64,000 bases of DNA from Eucommia ulmoides (Eukaryota; Streptophyta; Magnoliopsida; Garryales; Eucommiaceae): assembly GCA_016647705.1 (NCBI GenBank), contig CM028326.1, forward strand, positions 2,976,001 to 3,040,000, given 5' to 3'. A program made the translations under genes and the position numbers. The notes beneath the pieces were generated by a model. It was not told the DNA's origin, did not search any database, and saw only the letters and a program-made list of their open reading frames with translations. Positions 47,664 to 58,800 of this stretch are shown here, in pieces (position 1 is the first letter of the stretch; each line of letters begins with the position of its first letter).

Positions 47664-49525
47664 TTGTCTGCTATTATTGTAGTAATTTTGAGTAAAAATA
47701 TTTTACAAAGTCTCTCCTCCTCTATTAGTATATGTTTTGCGCAATATGATTTTATTTTGACATTTACATTTTACTATTACTATTACATCAACATGGACAT
47801 AGTAGGAGAAATTTCGAAAGACCATAATAGACTATACATACCAATCAATGATTTTCGCCCATATGAGAAAGAGTGGACGTTAAAAGTTACTGTCCTAAGA
47901 ACTAGTACTGAAGAAATGTACTCAACCACCAGAGGGACGGACAATGGACGAACATGTAAGTTATGTAACTCAATTTTATTTTATTTTACTAAATAGTTAA
48001 CACATTTAACACTTCAACCTATACATCCATAAACAATTCAAACTCATTTTTCCTACTTTTCTTATGATTTTTGAGTTTAAAATACATAAATGTATACATA
48101 CATTGCACTATATATATATATATATATATCAACACTTACATACCCTATATATTACATACCCTATATATTTTAGTCAAAAGAAAACAATTACATTTATTAA
48201 CACAACAAGTACATGGTACGAGAATAGAAGCTGTCTTGTTCAATGACGCAGTTGATAAGTTTGAAAACTCATTGCTGAAAGGAACTACATACTGCATAAC
48301 AAATGGATTAGTGAAATCAACAAATCCAAGGTACATCATATCATACCGTGACTTTGAGATTACGTTAACAAATATTACATGCATAACAGATAGAAGAATG
48401 GAAAAAATCATTCAACTTAATCTAACTTATCAATATAATATTCAGGTGTGCTATCCTTATCCACATTAACGGTCACAACTGTTCAGATTAATCCAAAATC
48501 ATCGAAATTTGACATTGCAAATTCATGATATATACCACAATTTACATACTATTTTTCTTGCTTCTATATCATAAGTCTTTAATAATAATTTAATGAATTT
48601 AACACTTATTATTAACACACATATAAAATACATTTTTAACTTCATGTGTAGGACTACTGAGACAATAGATAAGGATGAAGTACAAAAGAAAATGCGCCAG
48701 AAAAAATCGACAATTCGGAACAAACTTAAATCACTGATATCGTAACGCGCCCATTGACTTTCATTATTATACTATTACTATTTAGGATTTTTTAATTAGA
48801 CACCCACTTTTAAACTTGATATTTGTATGGGTCCTAATAAACAAGTCCAAACAATTTAAAACCCAATGAATTATTTTTATTTTGAGAAAACCCTAACTTT
48901 AGACACAAACTACCTCACGCGCGACTACGATTTGATCTTCCTGCATAGGTATTTTTAGAAACTACCATCAAGCTAAACAAGAAAAAATCAAGCAATTTAT
49001 GAAAATGGAAGACCGACCATCTTCCTCCATCCAAATTGGGTAGCGCCATTGCCTTTTGTCCGACTTCGCCGCCGGCATAAAGGTTCAAAATCGCCGAACA
49101 ATTGTGTTTTGGTAGCTCCAGCCTTGTTTGTCATTGACTGCTTTGCTTCTTTAGCAATTATTGAATGATGTTTTTATTGAATTGGAAATATATGCTGCTT
49201 TTCATCTCCATTTTTATACCTGCATTCGATGATTATACATTAGGTTTTCTCTTTGAGGTTTCTTCTTCAATAGGATTTGGGAGAATTGATTCCTTTATGG
49301 TTTTCTAGGGTTTTTAGCTGCCTTTGTGTGTATCTAGCATTCATTCTTTTTTTGTAGAATGATGTACTCCCGCTCGATCGTCAACCACCGTCTGCTGCTT
49401 AGGGTTTGGTTCTTCTGGGCGCTAAACCAGAGCCAAGGGGGGGAGGAGTGAGGAGAGATAAAAATCTAATTCTCCCTAAATCCTCGATTGCTATGTGAAA
49501 TTCTATACAAGGTCTTCCGGAAAAA

Positions 49526-50738
49526 ATGCCTACTATAACGAAGCCATACGGTGTGCAGAAAGCCACTCAGCACAACACCAAAGACGATTGTTGGGTCGTC
49601 ATCGATGGCAAGGTCTTCGTCTTTTCCTTCACGCGCTAACTTTTTCAATTCTATCTTAATGTTAGTTTGTTCATGTCATATACAACACTGATTTTAGTTT
49701 GAGTTTGAATTTTTTTTCCCGGATTATGAAATGCAATACCTAGATGCATTTTCTATTTGTGGATCTGTTTTCTGTTGATCTTCATACTTATCTCGGTGTA
49801 TTATTGAGGGTGAGGATGGGCATTGGTTCTACTTCTAAATCTTGGTTCTACTTCTAAATCTTGTTCATGTGATTGTAGTAATTGGTATGAATGGGTGTTA
49901 ATGGAAGTTCTCCTTTTGGTGTGCATTGGACAATATGGTGTTCTTTTGTGATGTTCATCTGTGAAAGCAGACAGGAAAAGATTGGTTTATCTGAATGGCA
50001 TGCATCCTTGAGAATAGTTGATGCCGGTATAGGCTTCTTATGAACTATTGTTAGGGAACTTGGCCAAAAAAAAAAAAAAAACTCCATGACATGCCAAGAA
50101 GAATAAAGGTCCTACTGCTAAGTGAGATATTTTTCCTCTGAATTTGATGGTTCCAACTTGTCGAACTGAATCTTTACCTTAGAGTAAGGAGACGAGTGAT
50201 TAGAAATGACGATTTCAACATTTTTGCTAGTAAAAAAATTGGGATCTTGGTGAATAGTTCACAAATTTAAATTTTTTTCTCATGCTGTTCGTAGTAATTT
50301 TTTATGAAGTCTAAAGTCATTGTAATTTTACCATGTAAAGACTTGCGGTAATTTGCGTGCAATGACTTTGGGACTTTTGACAAACTTATTGAACTTCTAA
50401 AAAAATTTGGGTATCAAGTGGTTTAAGATGAATATTGAGGTGCAAAACTTGGGATTATGACGAAAAAGCCCTAAAAAATGCACACACTAAACATTTGAAC
50501 ATTGTAAACTTACACGCCTTACTATTTCTCTTGTTTTTTCATTGCTTGTTTCTTGAAAGATATGCATTTTGCTTTTGTATTTTAACTTGCCATATATTTT
50601 TTTCCTCTCTGTTTTTCTCAACCCATGCAGAATGCTCACTATGCGAACAATTTCAGACATGTAAATCATTTTCGCTTTTATACTCCAGGTGTACGATGTT
50701 TCTGCTTACTTGGACAAACACCCAGGTGGAGATGATGT
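49526..50738 (+). pseudogene. Captured cytochrome b5 gene fragment
   Basis: Exon 1 (49526-49612) starts at ATG and encodes [20 protein letters not shown] followed by DCWVVIDGK. Exon 2 begins at 50689 after CAG and encodes VYDVSAYLDKHPGGDDV, stopping at 50738. The two join at the GK|VYDV junction known for plant cytochrome b5, so the intron (1,076 bp) came along. HPGG holds the first haem-ligand His; the second His and the C-terminal membrane anchor were not captured. The parent would be an ER haem protein giving electrons to desaturases and hydroxylases. Few changes are seen, so capture looks fairly recent. A MITE sits in the intron (about 50250-50405). Confidence 0.85.
50225..50410. repeat. 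MITE (ggtgaatagttcacaaat family) in the captured intron
   Basis: It begins TTGGTGAATAGTTCACAAAT and has the inner 'taaagtcattgtaattttac' and inverted 'gtgcaatgactttgggac' blocks. It matches 27060-27268 and 59020-59585. Confidence 0.65.
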
Positions 50739-50749
50739 ATGATTGGGTG

Positions 50750-50875
50750 AATATTGATGTACATTAACTATTTTGTAATATTACTGTACATTAACTATTT
50801 GTAATTGAGTGAATATTCTTGTACATTAACCATTTTGTAAATATTGATGTACATTAACTATTTTAGAGGTATAAA
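50750..50875. repeat. Short tandem repeat, TGTACATTAACTATTTTGTAA
   Basis: Four imperfect copies at 25-37 bp spacing directly after the cytochrome b5 fragment, likely filler formed at the capture junction. Confidence 0.7.
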
Positions 50876-51645
50876 AATTATTGCACAGTAAATTTCCGTT
50901 ACAACCATGGAAAACTTTGCCTTACTCATATGAGATATTTCATGCATGTTTATTTGTACAGAACAAGAAATACACCGACATGAAAGGTATTAATCATGAA
51001 CTACATCCACCCTAAAATTACTCATATCAAATAAATTTATAAATAAGTAAACCATTATATCAAAAATTATATCAAAAACAACATAACAAAAGTTCGAACA
51101 AATGATCCCCGTGAAATGAAGCTTTTCTTAACAACTGAAAAAACAAGAAAGAAAACATATTGTCGCCCGACTAATCAAACTCAACTGCCTTATGCATAAA
51201 ATGTATCAAAGACCCAACTACCATGTTTGTCATTTATTATGTCCTTAATAAGATCCATCCTTTCGATAATTGCTATCCCGTCATTGCCTGTACGCTTGAT
51301 GTTCGCTCGTTGCCTTATTATGTACATAACAATTACTCCACAATCAAAAGTTACGTAGATTGCATCTATATTATTTGCCCCTTGCTTGCTTATGTGCTAC
51401 TGGATCATTGTTGTTTTTCGTATGTCGCTCATGCCGATCATCGAATGCACCCGCCATTACCTGAGAAACAGAAAACAATTCAGTAGAAAAACAAACGATA
51501 ACTTTGTATGTGATTGTTCATGTATTCAAGTTTCACAAATGCATTAAGAAAAACTTCATCAGTTTACATATATTTAGTTAATCAACCGTCTTATTGCAAA
51601 ATAATATAGTTATATCAGATTTTTGCATCGTTAATCTCAAGAACT

Positions 51646-52890
51646 GTGATTTTTACTGCACATTAAATATCTTAACAACCCAAATATCACCACCGACACG
51701 GAAAACAAATTGAATATGTAAAAACACGTATCGAAAATATGATTTTTGCTACGCATTAACAATCCTAATAAACTAATGGTCAACAATGAAAATAGGGAGA
51801 TGGAAATTCAAAAATCCAAGACACCATTTTTTGTGATTTTTACTACACATTAAATATCTTAACAACCCAATCATCACCACCAACACGGAAACTAAATTGA
51901 ATATGTAAGAACACAAATCGAAGATGTAATTTTTGCTACGCATTAACAATCCTAATAAACCAATTGTCAACGATGAAATTAGGGAGATGGAAATTCAAAA
52001 ATCCAAGACCATTTTGTGATTTTCACTACACATTAAATATCTTAACAACTAAAACATCACCACCGACACGGAACCAAATTGAAATGTAAGAACACGAATT
52101 GAAGATGTGATTTTTGATACGCATTAACAATCCTAATAAACCAATCGTCAACGATGAAAATAGGGAGATGGAAATTCAAAAATCGAATACACCAATTTGT
52201 GATTTTTATTGCACATTAAATATCTTAACAACCCAAACATCACCACCAAAACGGAACCAAAGTAAAATATAAGAACACAAATGAAAAATGTGAATTTTGC
52301 TACGCATTAACAATCTTAATAAACCAATCGTCAACGATGAAAATAGGGAGATGGAAATTCAAAAATCCAATACACTATTTTGTGATTTTTATTGCACATT
52401 AAGTATCTTAACAACCAAAACATCACCACCGACACGGAACCAAATTGAAATGTAAGAACACGAATAAAAAATATGAATTTTGCTACGCATTAACAATCCT
52501 AATAAACCAATCGTCAACGATGAAAATAGGGAGATGAAAATTCAAAAATTCAAGACACTAATTTGTGATTTTTACTACATATTAAATATCTTAACAACTT
52601 AAACATCACCACCGAAACGAAACCAAAGTGAAATATAAGAACACGAATAAAAAATGTGAATTTTGCTACGCATTAACAATCGTAATAAACCAATCGTCAA
52701 CGATGAAAATAAGGAGATGAAAATTCAAAAATTCAAGACACCAATTTGTGATATTTACTGCACATTAAATATCTTAACAACCCAAACATCACCACCGACA
52801 CGGAAACCAAATTAAATATGTAAGAACACGAATTGAAGATGTGATTTTTGTTATGCATTAACAATCTTAATAAACCAATCGTCAATGATG
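51646..52890. repeat. Tandem array, seven copies of a ~183-bp unit
   Basis: Units start (GTGATTTTTACT...) at 51646, 51833, 52016, 52199, 52382, 52565 and 52748, so spacing is 187 once and then 183 five times. The last copy is partial. Conserved inner blocks are 'cattaaatatcttaacaac', 'catcaccaccgacacgg', 'gctacgcattaacaatc' and 'cgtcaacgatgaaaatagg'. Units are about 85-92% alike by eye. No unit keeps an open frame. It lies wholly inside the Pack-MULE. Confidence 0.95.
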
Positions 52891-54718
52891 AAATACTCAT
52901 TAAATCAAACATCAACGAGGAAAAGAGAAAGAAGAACGACAATCAAGATGGAAAATTGAATGTGTAATGTACAGTTATAATTTTTCTGCAAACACCCAAT
53001 TCAACTCTTGAGAATGAACAAACTCATATCAATGTTCAATTTTTGCACATCAATCAACAAACCTCCCATCGAAATTTGAGTTTTTCACAGCAATAATTAA
53101 ACCATAAACTCAATATATGATCATCAGTGCACAGTGGTCGCGAATTCATAAACCCTAAATCCAAAAAAAGTTGTGGAGAGACGAAGCAACAAATTGTCAT
53201 TGACCACCGAAAAACCCAAGATTTTGTTTTGAAAAATAGCTTGTGAAAACAGATTCTTGGTTTAATATTAATGTGGTGTAATATTTGATACATACCGGCG
53301 ATGAATCTTACGGTGACGGTGTGAGGAAACGTCGGCGATGGCGTCTGCAATGGGAAACGACGCTTCCTGTTGCAGCGTCACGAGCGAGACGCTACGAATG
53401 TAATAGCCAATTGCGCTGGGATGGACGGATGATGGCAACTGGCACTGGACGGCGATGGCTTCGACTGAACGACGCCGGTAATGGACGGCGACGGCAACGG
53501 CGAATAAAATGAATGGCGACGACGGCCTGGACTGGATGGAGACGACAATTGCAATTGAATTATTGTTGTGGAATAAAAATTAGGGCTTCAAATGGATGCC
53601 TTCCAATTTGGGGAGAATGAAGAACAGTGCACAACTTGCTGCGAAAAGGAAAATGGTAGTTTCTAATTGTTGATTTTCCAATTTTTATTGAGATTTCCCC
53701 CTAATATTACCTTCCATATCAAGAGGGCTTTCACGCGCATCTACCCCTAGGTGAAGACCACGGCTGCAACATGGGTTTCATATTAATCATATATTATTAT
53801 TGGAGAAAACTCTAATATATGGATGGGCCTTGGGGCCCATATTAAAAAACCCTACTATTTATCATATTTATTACACATCAACACCCAACCATCACACAAA
53901 TAACTAAAACGTTAAAAATGACAGAAGTCAATTTGTTACTTCAAAGCAACAATATTCAACATTGACAATATGGATCAAATCTGGTACAACTCTTGCAAGA
54001 GATACAACAAAAAAATAATTGTGAAAGACGACTCTGTTGAATGCATCAAATGCTCCGTACGAAATACCGAATACTGTCCAAGGTAACAACTGGTTACATA
54101 ATAAACCAACATATTAGCTTTATCATAACTTGAAAAATTCAATGTTTAAAAAAAAATTAAGGCATTTTAAAAAACAAGTACATGATGAAACTTACTGTTG
54201 GTTATGGAAAAGAAAATATTAGTGTCACTTTATTTGATACAACAAAGAAGTTGATCGGTTGTCTAATATCAAAATACATTGAAGAACAGAAAAAGGTAAG
54301 CAACCACAACAAAACATTTACCTTTTCTAAATCATTAATACTATTGATATTACCAATCGATCTATAATTCACTTCCAGGAGGGACTATACAATAAGTTCT
54401 ACAAATGAATGATACATCGGTTTGGCGAAAGTTACATCTTCTTCACAAGGATAAACCAGATGAATGACAAAGAACGCTTAGCATCAAAATTGATTGTGCA
54501 TGATGTATGGAAATTTGAAGCAACTGCATGCAATCATACAAGTCTCGAAGACAATCCCGTCATTCAAATAAACTAAACGGCTACTTTTGATGTAATTATA
54601 TTTACATACAATACACAACTACAATAACTACTACAGTTTCCATTTTAATATCCTCGGACCTTTGATGATCCAAAATTGCACCGATTTTCCTATTCTTTCC
54701 ATGCGATTCGATTAGGTT

Positions 54719-54991
54719 TTGTCTCATAATTATTTATTCTTCTCATCATTGAATGTGAAAGAAATTCTCTTGACACCTCCTACCTTCATCAATGTTAAAT
54801 TACGGTCAGTTTCCTCTCTGGCAATCTATGACTTGGACGAAGCGAAGAAGAAAATCCCCGTCGAACCATCGTCGCCATCTTGCGGCGTAGGATTTTGCAA
54901 TTTTGGAAGACGACAGTTGATAGGAGGTTTAGGGACAGCTTTGCTCTCACTACAGCCTTCGAATGCTTCAGACATGAATCCTAAAGTTTGA
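54719..54991 (+). pseudogene. Captured fragment of an unidentified host gene (plastid-type leader)
   Basis: The frame reads RSVSSLAIYDLDEAKKKIPV, then CGVGFCNFGRRQLIGGLGTA and LLSLQPSNASD before it loses sense. A twin-Arg followed by a Gly/Leu-rich hydrophobic run and a small-residue end resembles a thylakoid-lumen targeting signal. It lies between the RPA70 remnant and the Helitron 3' end, where Helitrons often carry captured exons. The parent gene is not recognised. Confidence 0.45.
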
Positions 54992-55504
54992 CCAAAATCA
55001 CAATACATTGAAAATTTTCTAACCAAGAAGATTTGACACTTTGTATCATTGAAGTTTGACCAAAATCTCACTTTGGGTCCCCATGATTTCAATTAGATTG
55101 AGCAAATCCCTTCTTCAAAAAAAAGAACATAGAGGGTCATATTTTCATAGGAGTCTTTTGCTGTCTAAGGATCTGTCAACTAACCCCTATGTCCTCATAT
55201 ACGCACATCAAGTTTTTTTAGCAAATACTATAAATGGCTCTTTAGCGAGCTTTTTATGTGTAATTAAATTTTTTATTCTAACAAAATTTATGTGAAAAAA
55301 AAAAAAAACTTAATTTACCAAACTCACATAAATAAATGGCATCTCAACCATAATAAATAAATAAATAAATAAATATATATATATATATATATATATTATA
55401 GTATTTGGTATATATGTAATTATTATATACTTGACAAATATATGATTGTGGGTCTTAAGTTATGGTATATATTTTGCAGGTGGAAAACATAATATTATAG
55501 CATT

Positions 55505-55534
55505 TCACGTGCAACGCACGTGCATACCCACTAG
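55505..55534 (+). other. Helitron 3' terminal hairpin and CTAG end
   Basis: CACGTGC, loop AAC, GCACGTG, a short spacer, then CTAG and a host T. This is the canonical replication-termination structure of Helitrons. Confidence 0.8.
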
Positions 55535-55806
55535 TATAGAATCAAAAATCAATTCTAAACTTATGTTTTGAATAAAACAAATAACATATTACACTCGTTA
55601 TTTGAGATTAATGGTCAAATTTTCTGTTTATTTTTTTTAATATTTAGTGGGCATAAATTAGATTTAAGAAAAAATGTGAAATATAGAACGGTTATGAAGT
55701 TGTTCAGCGGGGGGAGGATTTGACATAGCCTTGGCACTGGCATCGTTTTACTCTATCCTCAATCTCTCTCTATCCACCTTCCGTAGCGTTCCCTCTCTCA
55801 TCCAAA

Positions 55807-58800
55807 ATGCTAAGACAAATTCTACTCATACCTCGAGTCATACTTAAGCAGTTCGTCGAGCCCGCCCTCGATAGCGGCTTTCGTCAAGTGTACCGCGTTT
55901 ATGAACTTTCCGCAAAGCTCGTCATATCGCCGTTAATTCTAGCCAACGACATCGCCGGCTCAGCTCCGCGCGGTTTCGGCGTGCCGGAGTTCATCTCCAA
56001 TCTCTCATTCTCTACAATATTCGTGAGTTTTTGTGCAGCATCATCCCATTTCATTCTGCGTATTTGTAATTAGGCGTTTGTTTAAGTGGGTTACCATTTT
56101 TTGTTCAATTGATTACTGGGTTTTGTTTGAATATGCAATTGGATTGCGACGCCAAGAATATTGGTTGAATTTTTACTTAGATTGAGTGGGGCTATTTGAA
56201 TGGTTTGTTTGGTATGAACCTGCTTGTTCATAGGATGAATTTGGTTGTCGTTGTTTCAATATTCTGGCCATAACTTCCAAATTTTGTTGCATTGGTGTTT
56301 GATGACCTAATCTGATGAACAAATTGGCATTTACCTTCTGATTGGAATCATTCTGGTATGATATAATTGAGTTAAGTTAGGAAGAACACTAAAGTAAATT
56401 GATTCAAAGATGATGGATTCATGTGTTTATTTGCTGATTGCAGGTAGTTGCTACTCTTGGGAGTTGTGATATAGCATTAGATATAGGGAAGAAGGTGCTA
56501 TGTCAGAGGTGCTATTCTGTGTTTCAGCTCTTGCATATGATTTCTTTCATTGTCACTATATGTTGGTTGTGTGTTTTGCATCATCTGTAAAATGGTCCGT
56601 AAAATACATTGCTGCTCACTTGATAGCACGCCCCTTGGACCGTGAATCTTTAAGCTTAAGAACTCTAAGGGCATGTTTCATAACACTGAAAATTAAGGGC
56701 TGAATTTTAAGTTCTGAAATTATAAATGCTGAAAATATTAAGTATTTATTTTTTAATATTTTTATTTATTTTTTAAAAAAAATCTTTGTACAAGTTTTTT
56801 GTCCCTGCAGTATCAGTCAGTCTTAAATGCAGAAGTGTGTTATCAAACGAGCCCCAAATCTTTCTAATATTTGATATCAACATGGCAGCGGATAAATTAT
56901 ACCTATTTCCCGTTCCTGAATTTTGTATGTCTTGGAGTGTGGAGAAGGGTTTCGATTTATAGAAAGGATTTGCAAATTTTCCTTGAGCAAATTTCTTAAG
57001 AAAAAGTTATAATTCCCTTTTAAAAATCATTTTCCTTCTTCAAATTCTTCATCCTAAACACTCTCTTAAACTAAGAGTTTAGAGCATCTTTATGTGGTTG
57101 TATTCTGAATTGGAAGTTTGGTGGTAAATTGACTATTCTTGTGATCTGTTTGGTTGTGGTATTTGAAGAAGGTAATTCATTTTGATATGAAATTTTGAAG
57201 ATTTTTCTTTGGTGTGTTTGGATAAGGGATTTGAAAGAGGGATTTCATTTGGGGAAGGCATTTCTGAAATTTCTCCATTAAAATCCTTTGTTTGGCTACC
57301 CTTAAAAGGGATTTGTAAAATTTCTAAGGATTTGAAAATGGAATTTAAAGGGCCTAAATGACAATTTTAAATCCTTCCAAAACAAATGTTTTTTGCAAAT
57401 CCATTGAAATCGGGATTTGCCCTCAGCTTCTCATCTCTCTTGAAAGAATGTTTTTTTCCTTCTTAATTTGAATGATTTATTTATTCCTCCCCCCCCCAAA
57501 AAAAAAAAAAATATGAGATAAGAGTCAAATTTCTCATCCAAGCAAAGAATTTATAAATGATGGGATTTGGAATTCTGAATTTTAAAATCCCTTACCCAAA
57601 CACACCTTTAAGAATTTTTATTTAAGAAAAAAATACAAATCCATTCTCAAAATGAAATACATTCTTCAAATACCTCACCCAAGCGCACCTTTGTTGTTTA
57701 ACTTCCGTTTGTTCAGTAAAAACAATGAAAATTGGGTTGTTTGGCTGAATTAAATTTCTCAAACTTCAAAAAATTGCAGGGACTGTCGGACCTGCAATGG
57801 ATGGCAAGCATTGCAGTGTACAATGTGCAAAGGTTCTGGGAAGGTGCACTACCAAGTTAAAAATTACATCTTGAGAAGGTCGGTAACAATTAATTTGTAC
57901 TTTTGGTTGAGATTTAATTACCAATTAATTTCCCTCGAATTAGCCACCGTTATATCCAACTAAAGGATATTTTTCTTAGTTCGTTTCATTGGTATAACTG
58001 CATCATCTCTGCAAAGAAAACACAAGCTTATGGCAGTTTGGTTGGATAGAATCAAGGTGGAATGGAATCAAAATTCCACTGCTAATTTCCATTCTCTCGC
58101 TTGGCTATATAATGTAATGGATTTTTTTGATTTTATTGGGATCAAAAGTGGAGGAATGGCATTCTTTACTTCAAGTAGTGGAGTGACACTCATTCCATCC
58201 GATATTTTTTTTTTCCTACTTTGTAAATAAGGAAAAATAAAAATACAATTCGAAATAGAAAAAATTGTTGAAAGATAAAAATTTAGAAATATAATTTTTA
58301 GAGAGAGAGAGAGAGTAGTAGATAAACTGATTGTAAATTCAAAGAGAGAGAATTTGTCTAGATATAAAGTTCTGAGAGAAAAATATATTAGAACTAAAAT
58401 TCCAATACTTTGAACCAAACATTCCGTTTTTGCAATTCAACCCTAGTTAGTCTCAATAAAATATTATTTTTCTCTGTTTTTCTTGTAGGCGCCACATCCT
58501 ACGTATATTAAAATGGTACGTTTTTCGTTTTTCTTTTTCTCACAAATCCATCCATGTGCAGAGGAGAAAAGGCAACAGCCGAAAGTATTGCAGATGCCAT
58601 TGCTGAGAACCGGGCTGAGTTGGTGCACCTTCCTTCTGCCATGGATCTTCATGTTCCATTACCATCTAAGGATTGCCCGACTTGCGATGGAACTGTGAGT
58701 GTTTTACTGTGATAAAATTTGTGACTTCTCAAAATTTCTTCCTGCGCATTCTGTTAAGGTTATTTGTATTAATATTGCAGGGTGCGATGAAATGTCCTGA

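Larger units (their letters stand above)
48785..53852. mobile_element. Pack-MULE, 5,068 bp, perfect 9-bp target duplication
   Basis: The ends are GGATTTTTTAAT and the inverse of GGGTTTTTTAAT, with further inverted homology inside (TTAGAAACTACCAT at 48954-48967 and inverted at about 53655; 'cacgcgc' blocks). TACTATTTA flanks both sides (48776-48784, 53853-53861) without mismatch. There is no transposase. Cargo, left to right: a GC-rich stretch, the first exon, intron and part of exon 2 of a cytochrome b5 gene (49526-50738), short 'tgtacattaactatttt' repeats (50758-50870), a 7-copy 183-bp tandem array (51646-52890) and a second GC-rich stretch (53290-53560). It is inserted within the RPA70-like gene. 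Confidence 0.85.
47793..54576 (+). pseudogene. RPA70-like single-strand DNA-binding protein, decayed, split by a MULE
   Basis: Exon-like blocks: 47793-47955 (ATG; NDFRPYEKEWTLKVTVLRTS, the DUF223/OB1 start), about 48205-48445 (GTRIEAVLFNDAVDKFENSL, YCITNGLVK, OB-fold), 48652-48745, then after the MULE 53930-54082 (WYNSC, then CIKC and CPR, the Cys4 zinc site of DBD-C), 54177-54295 (KLTVGYGKENISVTLFDTTK) and 54380-54576. The order is that of plant RPA1/RPA70 paralogues, which coat single-stranded DNA. A stop ends the third block just before the MULE, and a TGA (about 54408) breaks the last. The central OB fold is missing or worn. Such copies are typical of Helitrons, which supports that reading of the locus. 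Confidence 0.75.
47793..55534 (+). mobile_element. Helitron-type element (3' end certain, 5' end not found)
   Basis: The 3' terminus shows the Helitron signature: a 7-bp-stem hairpin CACGTGC-AAC-GCACGTG (55507-55523), then CATACCCA and CTAG (55531-55534), with T as the next host base. Upstream on the same strand is a decayed RPA70-like gene, a known passenger of plant Helitrons. No HUH Rep or helicase was seen, so this part is non-autonomous or gutted. A 5.07 kb Pack-MULE is inserted inside. The start given is only the first recognised RPA exon. Confidence 0.65.

Noticed and set aside
51646-52890. CRISPR-like or protein-repeat reading of the tandem array
   Set aside because: Units are 183 bp without spacer structure, in a plant genome, and no frame stays open across them.
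53285-53512. Open frame rich in Arg, Trp and Gly
   Set aside because: GC-rich Pack-MULE flank with CGACGG-type repetition; no motif and probably compositional.
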